Shown in pieces: positions 21,801 through 30,330 of a stretch of 64,000 nucleotides of DNA; position 1 is the first letter of the stretch; each line of letters opens with the position of its first letter. A program made the translations under genes and the position numbers. The notes under the pieces were generated by a model. The model searched no databases. It saw nothing but the letters and a program-made list of their open reading frames with translations, and was not told the DNA's origin. The stretch spans positions 1-64,000 of the forward strand of contig JAMXDE010000061.1 of the NCBI GenBank assembly GCA_026770025.1. Direction: 5' to 3'. Origin of the DNA: Craspedostauros australis. Its lineage: Eukaryota; Bacillariophyta; Bacillariophyceae; Mastogloiales; Achnanthaceae.

Positions 21801-24710
21801 GACCAGAAGCCAGTATTTGCCTCGGCCGAAACTGTACGTCTGAACACTCGATGTGTCCATGAACAGTCGCTCTCCGACTTCCTTTGCTCTTGGCTGTAGA
21901 GTCTTCGTCAATCCTCTTTGTCGCGATTTGCCGATCGCGCAATCCACACAAGCGTTCAGCTTCCCTGTGACATTCCATCCGTATCGTCCCGCAGTGCGAG
22001 AGATGGTGTAAGTGTCAACATGGCCTAACATTTTATGGATTTTGTTGATGTCGATCGGTTTCTTCGTCGACACCCCGACGTTGGCTTGATCGTCGTGTGC
22101 AGGAGCGGCTATCATGTTCACGCCACTCACAAATCCGCTGTGGGTCGCCATGATGCGATCGAAGCGAATGCGTTGTCCCTTCTTCTCCAAGGACATGATC
22201 ACACCTCGGTTGCTGATATCGAAACCGTTTTCGAGAGCCTTGTTGATGCTCAAGAGGTTGACCCATAACTCGGGCACGTACTTCACCGACTTGAGGAGGA
22301 TGATTGCGGTATCGCCATTCTTCTGCATGACCTTCATCCGCTTGTCCCCCACCTTGGTTGCCCTGAGGTATCGACCGCTGCCTACCTTGATGGAATGATT
22401 CGCTGTGCGCACGTTGATCATGCCCTCGTCGTTGTTCGTGAGGTGACAGGAGGCGCCGGAATCTCCTAACCAGGTGTTGGCCTCGTGGCGGTCGGGTGCG
22501 ATGGTCGACTTGCGCGTATCGACGTCGTCCAAGTCACCGATCACCATTGCCATTTCGTGGCCGTTGGCATCGCTGTACAGTGTTAACTCGCAGTGGGTGC
22601 GATAATCACGGACGCTGTTGATGCTTGGATGGTGCATCCACATCAGCTGCTCCGATGCGGTGCTGCTCATGGCTCCGATGAGCGCCTGTTGGATTGGCTG
22701 GAGGCGAACGCTCTCTAGCATTCCGTTCATCCGGTATGCATTAACACAGATGTCGAGTGCGCCTCGCACTCCGATTTGGTGCATCAAGTAGTACAGGGAG
22801 CGTGGCTCCACCCCCGTCAGTCTGAGGGTTGCAATGTCATGCACCGCGTCGATGCAGATGAGGGAGAGTTCGGACCGGACGTCGTTTGGTGAAAGGACGT
22901 TGCTCAGCGAGCATCGGGCGGTCACGAACAACATTCCGCTCGTCTCTTCTAGCACCTCTCTGCGTACCATCCTTTCGCCTTCGTTTCTGGGCACGGCACC
23001 TCTTGGCTCGTTGGCGAGCTGGATAAAGAAGGGAATGTTCGGGCAGTCCACGCACCATGCGTACAGAGGCCCGCGCTTGAGGCACAACGGACACCATCCG
23101 TTGTTCATGTCACGACGCGCTGATTCTTCGATCATATCGTCGAGTGCGCTTGGACGGGATGAGAGAGTATAGACCGGTTCGTTGATGGCGCGGTCGATAT
23201 TATCGTTGTCGACTTCTGTCATTGCCATCTCCGTTACGTCTGCGTCCTCCTCATCTGTCGTTCCCTCGTGGTACTCTGTGACCACATCGTCGGGGTCCTC
23301 GGCTTCTGCGTCGGATGAAAAGAGTTCGTCTTTGATCATCTCCTCGTCGTTGATAGGGGGCCCGTAGTAACCGTACTCTCGTGGAGAGTGCTTGGCCATA
23401 TCCTCGGAAGTCCACGCTCTCTCTGCGTTGGATGTTCCGCTCTCGAAGCTGGCGGCTCCGTCGACGTCGATCGTGACGAACGCCATGTCGTCCATCATCA
23501 CGTCGTCATCGTGTGTAAACACACAATCTTGTGTGGTCACATTTCTGTCTTGGTTCGCGAATTCGGTGATTTTGTTGAGTTTTTCGCTGATCACACTTTC
23601 TTCTTCGGTCGCGCCTTCGTTGATGAACACACACATCATTTCGTCTGATGCGGTGAGTGCGACGTCGTCAACTCCATCCATCCCGTCGGTAGCGACGTTG
23701 GCGGAGTCTGCCTCCTTCATGGCGGCCCTGAGCTTGAAGCACTGCACAATCTTGTGCCCCTTCTTGCCACAGTAGTTGCATTCCCCGTTGAATTTGGGTT
23801 TGCCTCCGCCGTTGCCTTGACCCTTCGACTTGTTCTTGCCGTTGCCCTTCTTGGCTGCGGAGCGACAGTCCGCCTTCTTGTGGCCGTAGGCGCCACAGTT
23901 GCGACAGTTGCCCTTGAAGCTCCCAATGGCTGCGAGTGCCATCTCCTCCTTACTGTTGTTGCCGCCGCGGTTGGAGTTGCCTCCTTTGATGTTGCGGCCG
24001 TCGTAGGTGGCGCTCATGGTCTCGCGGATGTCTTCGATGGTCATGGTCTTTTCCTTTCCGAGGAATCTGAGTTCTATGATCTTCACATCCATTTCGTACT
24101 CTTTGCCAAGGGCGTTGAGCACGAGCATGTGGTACTGCTGCATATCCATGTTGATACCAGCGTTACCGAGGCGATTGCGCAGCACTTCCATTTCGGTGAG
24201 GAACGTGTCTGGGTTCTCGCCCTTCTTCAATCGCATCCCGTTGAGTTGAGCCAACAACTTTGCCTTCATAGGCGCGGTTCGTTGCTCGTAGATGCGCTCA
24301 AGAGCCTTCCACGCCTTGCGCGGGTCTCCACTCTCAGTGAGACTGCCCTTAGTCCCCACCACAGCCATGAAGGCGACATCGCCTTCCGTAGTTTCGTGGT
24401 TGATAGCCACGGTCAGTTCTTCGAACGCATACTTAGCCAGCATCTTCTTGTATTCTGCCTTTTCCGCACGGGTCAGGGAGGATACTTTCTTCGGTTCACT
24501 CGCGCCTTCCTCCGTTTTAGGAACGGGAGCCAAGGGGTCTGAGCTGAACGGAGCTGGCTTCACCACTACGTCATCGAAGTCCATGAGGTAAAAATCCTCG
24601 AGCCCCTTGCGCGTGGCGCGGGTGATGAACTTGATACTCCAGCCTTTCCAACTGGAACGCTTGCCGTCGAAGACGACAATGCGATCAGACTTGAAGAGAT
24701 GGGAGCTCAT
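21801..24710 (-). CDS. Copia A Gag-protease-integrase (5' part), truncated by Copia B
   Basis: Clean 970-codon frame from the ATG at 24710. The N-terminal ~250 residues are a copia Gag with the usual F-D-G-x-x-S-x-W-K-G-W start region. Two zinc knuckles follow near residues 265-280 (C-R-N-C-G-A-Y-G-H-K-K-A-D-C) and 308-322 (C-N-Y-C-G-K-K-G-H-K-I-V-Q-C). A long acidic, Asp/Glu-rich spacer leads to the protease active site W-L-G-D-S-G-A-S-C-H near residue 746. An H-x-H-x-C-x2-C pre-integrase finger (M-L-G-H ... C-V-D-C) lies near 900-925. The integrase core starts with L-F-M-D-T-S-S and stops at K-Y-W-L-L-V, where Copia B is inserted. Plus-strand open frames here (for example 23754-24542) are shadows. 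Confidence 0.93.
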
Positions 24711-24792
24711 GGTCGAAGTAGTGGTGGTGATGTTCGTTGCTGTGTTGGTGGGTGATGGAAACGTTGGATTTCAATCGTAACGTTTCGAAACG

Positions 24793-25547
24793 TGTTGGAA
24801 ATCCGGGGTTAGGTAGTAGATTAATCTGTTATCAATCTGTACCAATTTAGAACTGTGAGAACAAACTCCTTGACTCTCCAATTCCAGTTCAGCAGCAAGT
24901 GTAATCTGTAGCAGTTCACCATGATCATGCACTTGTTCATGGTTGCTTTCATCTGCTTCATCAGCTTGCTCTCATGCTCTCTTCTGCAGGTTCATCATGC
25001 ATCATCGTGCTGATTTGCATCTTCTACATTCGAGCAGCATCTCTCATAGACGCACAGGTACCTTCAGCATGGGTCTCAGTTTGATCGATCCCACTTGACT
25101 TTCGGTTCCTCAGTATTCCACCTGCGCCATCATCACATACTCACCGGTCATGTTCAATGCATGTCGCGTCGTCATTCGTGCTCTTGAGCGGATAGGAGCA
25201 TCGCCTCTGTTTCGCTTTCTCAGAGAAGCGATCCCTTGTCCATCGATGCGCGTCGACATGTCTGATACATATCGACAGTTTCGCTCATAGTCTTGGCTCA
25301 TGTGCGATTACATCCCTAGAGGTCGATCCATAGGTTCGCCCTCATTACAGCGGTGGTACATGGATAGGCTCCATGGTGGGACATGACTGATGTTGATGTC
25401 ATTCATGAACAGAGGGTTGATGGGGGACAGGCTGCAAGGTGGTCCGAGTGTTACCAACAAAGTTGACCTTGTCGAGTTGTGAAGATATTATTGGGAGGTG
25501 CGGCAATCATGGGTATCTTGGTAAAAGCGTACCCCCGATTCCTGACA
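24793..25547 (-). repeat. Copia A 5' LTR (right copy)
   Basis: 755 bp, TGTTGGAA...TTCCTGACA on the plus strand, followed by GTTCTC. Its promoter would fire leftward into gag at 24710. Its last 69 plus-strand bases are open in frame with the downstream transposase. Confidence 0.93.
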
Positions 25548-27533
25548 GTTCTCTACTTCAATTTGGGTGGGATCCCAGCCAATGCAAAATTGATCGCCCA
25601 TGCTTGGGATATTGGCACTTCTACTGTCGCCAGCAACATCCGAAAGTTCCAACAGAACAACTTCGAACGGAAGAAGCGCAGCGACACAGGCAGGAGCATC
25701 TTCACCAGCTCCCAGAAACAACAACAATGCTTCACGCCACGCGCTGCCTTCGCTAAGCAGTTGAGGCTGAAACATCCACAACAACGGTTGAAGTCTGACA
25801 GCATCTCATCTGCATTTGCTTCTGCTTTGCCTGAGGAGCTGGCATCTGCAAAAGCCCTGTCCGATTTGTGGTTGGAGCGCGGTCCATTCCTCCAATACGA
25901 CCTCCAGGATGTGATGCGACAATGCGGTGGCGCACTCTCGTGGGACGATATTGCACACGAACTAGCAGGAAGGGGCAATGTCGAATGTGTTAGCGCAGAG
26001 ACCATTCGAACGTACGTGATGGGTTTGGAGGGCAGCGAATACCGCTCTACAACAATGCTCCCTCTGATCAATGGCACCACGAAGATGAAGCGCGAGATCT
26101 GGGCCAAGGACTTCTGTGTGTTCTGGGAATCAGCGCAGCTGTTCCCGAATACGCAAGTTGTTGTTGTCCACATGGACGAAAAGTGGTTCTACTCTATTGT
26201 CGCTCGGCGCAACCTCAAACATGTGCCCCAGATGGGAGTTAAGCCTATCGACCACCCTGTGCACCACAAGTGCCACATTGAAAAGACCATGGCGATTGCA
26301 TCAACAGCGTTCGCACCAACAGGTAACTCCTTTGCGCAAGGAGGAAAGGCGTATCGGGTCAGCTTTGAACGTGTTGGGCGCATGGTCCCAGCGCAGAAGA
26401 ATACGTACAAGCGAACTTGGGTCTCGCCAACCAAGTACAAACACCTTCCTGATCCCAACAAAATCTCTCGTGTGAAGGGTGAACTGTACTTCCAAGCACT
26501 GGAGATCACGGGCAGCAAGGAATCAGTTGGTGCGCCTGATAAGCCCAAGCCGAAGTACAGCCTCAAGAAATTCTTCTGCGAAACAGAAATCCCCGCACTG
26601 GATTCGCTCGCCAGCAAAATCAAGGCCGAGACGGGAAAAAACGTGGTGATTCGGTACCAGATGGATGGTGCGGGGCCACACAGAGACACGGAACTACTTA
26701 GGTTCATCAACGAAGAGTTCGACAGTCGTGGATGGCACTTACGACTGCAACCACCAAATTCTCCCATCACGAATGTGAAAGACGATGCGATATTCCCAGC
26801 AATGTCAAAACACGTGTCAGCATATCAAGGTAAGCACAACGGGAGTCGCATGTTCACCACTGATGCGTTGTGGGGTGCTTGCGAAACCTGTTGGGAGCAA
26901 TTTGGGCTGGACAAGCTGGCGAGTGCGTATGTTCGCCACCATCAGATCGCCTACGCAATTTGTGCTGCGGAAGGAGGTGACGAATTTGTGACGGAGCGCA
27001 AGGGCCTGAGCATGAATGTGCGGAAACAAACGTTCACCGAAACTGACAAGAACGGCAACAAGATCGGCGTTACCATGTCTCACACGGACTTCGTGTTGGA
27101 GGAGGAGGAGGCAACCAACGCAACCACCAAGAAACCAGCTGCAACAGGCAACAAAGGCAAATCAGCTGGCTTCAAATATGCCAAGCCTGACATCAAAGGT
27201 ATGTACAATGATGCGCTCAAGGTGATGGCTGTCAGTGGACTGCAGTGCCTGAAAACGAACCTGCGAACAACCAGCAGCCTCATTCCGTTGCTGGAGAAGC
27301 AAATCGTTGTGACCACCAAAGCCAACGAGGAGGCTGAGCAACAGAAGAAAGGCAAGAAGAAGAAGACGCCCAGCAAGAGCAAAGCCGAGATCATTGAGCC
27401 TCACAACAACAACAACAACAACAGCAAGACCGAAGCAGCACCCACCATGAATACATTCAAAGTGGCCATGTTCGTTGGCAAGACCGAGCATCACAGCAAG
27501 GCAGAGCAGGATACCAACACAGCAGAGATGTAA
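25548..27533 (+). CDS. Tc1/mariner-like DDE transposase, 5' end replaced by Copia A LTR
   Basis: The open frame starts at an ATG at 25479, but its first 23 codons are LTR sequence read antisense; the native gene begins at 25548 inside the target duplication and continues left of 6069. Numbering from 25479, residues ~35-57 resemble a helix-turn-helix (A-K-L-I-A-H-A-W-D-I-G-T-S-T-V). The catalytic triad is H-M-D-E-K-W-F (Asp233), Y-Q-M-D-G-A-G-P-H (Asp396) and, after P-P-N-S-P-I-T-N-V-K, Asp435, giving 38 residues between the last two (DD38D pattern). The C-terminus is Lys-rich with an Asn run encoded by (AAC)n. The catalytic domain is intact, but the protein lacks its natural N-terminus, so an autonomous element is unlikely unless transcription starts in the LTR. 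Confidence 0.85.
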   Translation, partial: VLYFNLGGIPANAKLIAHAWDIGTSTVASNIRKFQQNNFERKKRSDTGRSIFTSSQKQQQCFTPRAAFAKQLRLKHPQQRLKSDSISSAFASALPEELASAKALSDLWLERGPFLQYDLQDVMRQCGGALSWDDIAHELAGRGNVECVSAETIRTYVMGLEGSEYRSTTMLPLINGTTKMKREIWAKDFCVFWESAQLFPNTQVVVVHMDEKWFYSIVARRNLKHVPQMGVKPIDHPVHHKCHIEKTMAIASTAFAPTGNSFAQGGKAYRVSFERVGRMVPAQKNTYKRTWVSPTKYKHLPDPNKISRVKGELYFQALEITGSKESVGAPDKPKPKYSLKKFFCETEIPALDSLASKIKAETGKNVVIRYQMDGAGPHRDTELLRFINEEFDSRGWHLRLQPPNSPITNVKDDAIFPAMSKHVSAYQGKHNGSRMFTTDALWGACETCWEQFGLDKLASAYVRHHQIAYAICAAEGGDEFVTERKGLSMNVRKQTFTETDKNGNKIGVTMSHTDFVLEEEEATNATTKKPAATGNKGKSAGFKYAKPDIKGMYNDALKVMAVSGLQCLKTNLRTTSSLIPLLEKQIVVTTKANEEAEQQKKGKKKKTPSKSKAEIIEPHNNNNNNSKTEAAPTMNTFKVAMFVGKTEHHSKAEQDTNTAEM

Positions 27534-28417
27534 ATGCAAGTCGAAGTAGTAGTATTATATGTTTTAGACACACCTGTGGTTCGAATGGTTGTGTGCGCAT
27601 TGTCTGCTTGATGGCATGGAGGATTGTGATGTGATGTGATGTGTTGTGTTTGAGTTTTTTTGTGTTTTGTGATGAGTGGTGTGATTTTTGTGACGAGGAC
27701 CGTTATTTTTGTGTCGTGAATGGTGTGCGTTGTGGAGCCACCGCGTTGTGTTGTGCCGCTCTGGTCGGAAAAATTCCAGCCGAACCACACACAAAAAACG
27801 CTCCAAGGCCTCAACTGCGTCGATCGGAGCGCCAGCACAATCGGTGTGTGTTGCGCAAACCAATCGAATGGCAAAGGCTCCTCTTTGTTGGTACCGCACT
27901 CGTACATCTGTACCACATCGTACCATGCCAGTACTCCACTTCCTTTTCATCATACATGTGCAACCCTCACAATCTTTGCTGCCATCAAGTCCACGTGTCT
28001 GTACTCGTCACTGGAGCACCAACGATGCATCCTCCGATCATTCATCTCTGCTCGTGCCCTGCCGACGGCACTGCCACTAGCACGATCGTCATGTATTGGT
28101 GGAGCAGAGTAGAGTAGAGCAGAGCGCAACGATACACACCACGCAATGCTCGTATGCTATGCTATGCTATGTTGTGATGTGCTAGTGCAGCTCCTATAAT
28201 ATGTTACATACTCGTACACTAAGAGCACAGTCCACTACTCCATGTACTGCTCGTAGACTTCACTCATTCGCGTACTCCATGCATGCTCTTGCTGCTTGTG
28301 AAAACCATTGACTCGGACTGCTCTATTGTTTATATATATATATATCTGCACCGTGCACTGTGATGCTGATGCAGTTCCCTGATTTGTGTGCAAAGCAGAT
28401 CGCATGTGCTGCAGTGG
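27534..28417. other. Spacer downstream of the transposase
   Basis: No gene was recognised. It contains GTGATGT/GTTGTG-rich sequence at 27625-27660, short direct repeats of AGTAGAG and GCTAT near 28110-28170, and a short TA run at 28330-28345. Overlapping open stretches on both strands (27564-28117) have no recognisable domain. Confidence 0.4.
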
Positions 28418-29698
28418 CTAAGCCGCCCGTGCCGTCAATGGATCTCGCAGCATGAGATCCATCACATTCGAGAAGAACCCGCCCAGGCCTTCAGTGCAGT
28501 CTGTGTACTCCACGATGAACATCAACGTCGACAGTAGTTGCTCAAAGTAATGATTCGATTGGGTTTGATTTCCATCCAGTCAATGCACCTGACCCAAGTT
28601 GTCGAGGATCGCCAGGGGGAAGATGTTGCGCACATCGCTTGTCGCCACCTGAGGCTCTGTCAGGAGGTTGTACGCCAGTTCGTAGAGGCGCTTGGAGATG
28701 CGGAGGCTGCTGTGTTGTTGCGAACATTCCTGGACGGCCAAGAGGTGGTGGCACAAGCCGAGATTGAACATGCATGTGATGGCGTACTGCAGATGCAAGA
28801 AATCCTCAGCGTATCCGTCCTCTGGGATCGGGAACGCGGTCTAGAAGATACAGCACTGCCTGGCGTGGGTCCACCATGTGTGTTTGAGGTTCTGAGTAGG
28901 CGCAGCAGCCATGCACCATTTCTTGGTGCTGTGATGGAGCACCTGCTGCTGCTGCTGCTGCTGTCCGCGGTGCCGTGTTGGTACTGGCGTCTGCTGTTGC
29001 AGAAGGGTGGAGTCTTTCAAGATGCTGCCCTCGTTGGGTCGGTGCCATGAGTAATCATCTGCATCATGGGGCGCAGCAGCATCAGATTCTGGCAGCAGAT
29101 GGGGCTGCAGATGAGGTTGCGGAGATGCAATGGAGGGCGGCGCCGATTGAACATCCTGATCATTCTCTTCGTGCTTGGATCCTTCAGGCGTCTCATTGAG
29201 CTCCGACGCGAGGATGAGATGCTTGGATGCAGCAAGGGCCTGGCAGAAAGGAGTGATGGCTGCACGGTGTGGGCTGCTCTTGGTTGCTTGTTGCTTGTTG
29301 TTCGTTGTTCGTTGTTCGTTGATCGATCGTTGATCGATCGTTGATCGATCGTTGATCGATCGTTGATCGTTGGTTGTTGGTTGTTGGCTGATCCTTTTTA
29401 TGACACCAAAGGAAGCAGTGCAAGAAGTGGAAGCGATGGAGCTGCTCCACTCTGCTCTGCTCTGCAGTTGTGTACGAGAACAAAGAGATTCAGACGCGAG
29501 GCCGGGCGCAGATGACATGCAAAGATTGCAAATGGTGGTTGACCGGAATGACGGAGCCTTGCCAGTGGAGTTGCTGACTGCGAGATGACGAACCTTCGGA
29601 TCTGCTGGCATTCTGTTGTTGCTTCGCACGGTCATCACGTTGTCTTGTGGAGGAAGAGTCACACGATGTCTCTTCCTCTGTTGTGACTCGTTTTGCAT
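28418..29698 (-). pseudogene. Diatom-type protein with tetratricopeptide-like helical core, interrupted by TAG and TGA
   Basis: The minus strand from about 28840 to 28418 reads a conserved-looking helical core: F-P-I-P-E-D, C-M-F-N-L-G-L-C-H-H, R-L-Y-E-L-A-Y-N-L-L, L-A-I-L-D-N-L-G-Q-V-H, then after an in-frame TGA (28580-28582) N-H-Y-F-E-Q-L-L-S-T-L-M-F-I-V and a C-terminal F-F-S-N-V-M-D-L-M-L-R-D-P. From memory this N-L-A-L/L-Y-E-L-A-Y/N-N-L-G-Q-I-H/L-L-S-T-L-M-F order is typical of a large family of uncharacterised diatom proteins. Upstream in the same frame, after a TAG at 28841-28843, a Gln/Ser/Thr-rich stretch extends to an ATG at 29698 and includes a polyGln run. It may be a recent pseudogene, or the TAG side may conceal a short intron. 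Function unknown. Confidence 0.55.
29296..29390. repeat. Short tandem repeat (TTGATCGATCG)n
   Basis: About four copies of an 11-bp unit, each containing the palindrome CGATCGATCG or part of it, flanked by degenerate GTTCGTT and GTTGGTT units. It lies within the Gln/Thr/Asn-rich part of the minus-strand frame and encodes alternating R-S-I-N-D/R-S-T-I-D there. Confidence 0.85.
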
Positions 29699-29820
29699 GA
29701 CGTGGAATCCGTCCCCTGTGACGTAGAAGACGGATCAGCGAGAGTAAACACGAAATAGCTCTAAATGTACAATCGCCGTTTCTCCCAAAAGCAAGCAAAC
29801 CAGTGGCAACAAGGGGCCAA

Positions 29821-29880
29821 AACTCTACAACTAGCGTTATCGTGACCCAGTTTACGGTTTGGCGCAGGTCGTATTATTAT
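29821..29880 (-). repeat. Right arm of the distant inverted repeat
   Basis: Reverse complement of 3294-3352 with few differences. It lies about 130 bp upstream of the ATG at 29698 of the minus-strand pseudogene. The sequence outside both arms is AT-rich (TTATTAT beside each), which could be a duplication but is low in complexity. Confidence 0.6.
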
Positions 29881-30046
29881 ATTAATACGAGAGGGAAATG
29901 CACCATGTGTTGTTGGGTTGGAAGAATAACACGACAAAACACGCAGTGTGTAAAACATCACGAGGAATCGGTGAAAAGATGGATGTTGGGCGAGTCGAAC
30001 TATTCCAATCTCAGAGAGGGGGTAATCTGACGAGTCATTTTGTGCT

Positions 30047-30138
30047 CGTAAGTGGATTGGTGAGTCCACTTACGTAACTGGATCGGTGAGTCCACTTACG
30101 AAGCAACAAAAATGCCAAGTGGATCCGTGAGTCCACTT
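30047..30138. promoter_or_regulatory. Three tandem hairpins sharing the stem AAGTGGA/TCCACTT
   Basis: Hairpin 1 (30047-30074) has a perfect 10-bp stem CGTAAGTGGA/TCCACTTACG around the loop TTGGTGAG. Hairpin 2 (30073-30100) repeats it with one mismatch and loop TCGGTGAG. Hairpin 3 (30117-30138) has stem AAGTGGA/TCCACTT and loop TCCGTGAG. A shorter GGACTC/GAGTCC inverted repeat follows at 30149-30161. They stand about 190-280 bp before the gag ATG of Copia C. Conserved stem and loop with changing spacers suggest a functional structure or protein-binding array, for example in the leader or a promoter. Confidence 0.7.
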
Positions 30139-30330
30139 AGCGCTAAACGGACTCACGAGTCCTTTTATTCTCCTCACGGATATGTCGACTTCAAATAAGA
30201 CCAACATCGTAGTTACAACAAACCAACATCATCTACTGTGGATTCTGAGTTAGTTCTAATACTCTGATCGTTTTGTTTGGTCGCACGCACCAAAACCAAC
30301 GACAACAACAACGAAACTCGAAGAGCGACC

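Larger units (their letters stand above)
6069..25547 (-). mobile_element. Copia A: Ty1/copia LTR retrotransposon, minus strand, split by Copia B
   Basis: The boundaries are two direct LTR copies (6069-6833 and 24793-25547) with TG...CA ends, flanked by a 6-bp duplication GTTCTC. The coding strand is minus: gag, protease and the start of integrase lie at 21801-24710; the rest of integrase, reverse transcriptase and RNase H lie in broken frames at 7058-9810. Subtracting Copia B and its 4-bp duplication leaves about 7.5 kb. The PR-IN-RT-RNase H order defines Ty1/copia. A polypurine stretch (GGAAGGG on the minus strand, 6834-6840) abuts the 3' LTR. A 14-bp palindrome ACGTTTCGAAACGT (24780-24793) sits where the primer-binding site should be; I could not match a tRNA. 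Confidence 0.93.

Noticed and set aside
23754..24542. 262-codon plus-strand frame
   Set aside because: Antisense shadow of Copia A Gag, which has zinc knuckles and a protease on the minus strand.
25479..25547. ATG at 25479 as the native transposase start
   Set aside because: It lies within the Copia A LTR; the native gene starts on the other side of the insertion.
28418..28600. Intron from GTGCAT to TTTGAG removing the TGA
   Set aside because: It would also remove the start of the conserved N-H-Y-F-E-Q-L-L segment, so an in-frame stop is more likely.
30028..30165. Possible hammerhead ribozyme (CTGACGAG and GAGTCC motifs near the hairpins)
   Set aside because: The CTGACGA box is present but no GAAA follows a stem II, and the stems do not form the three-way junction on either strand. 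A hairpin array explains it better.
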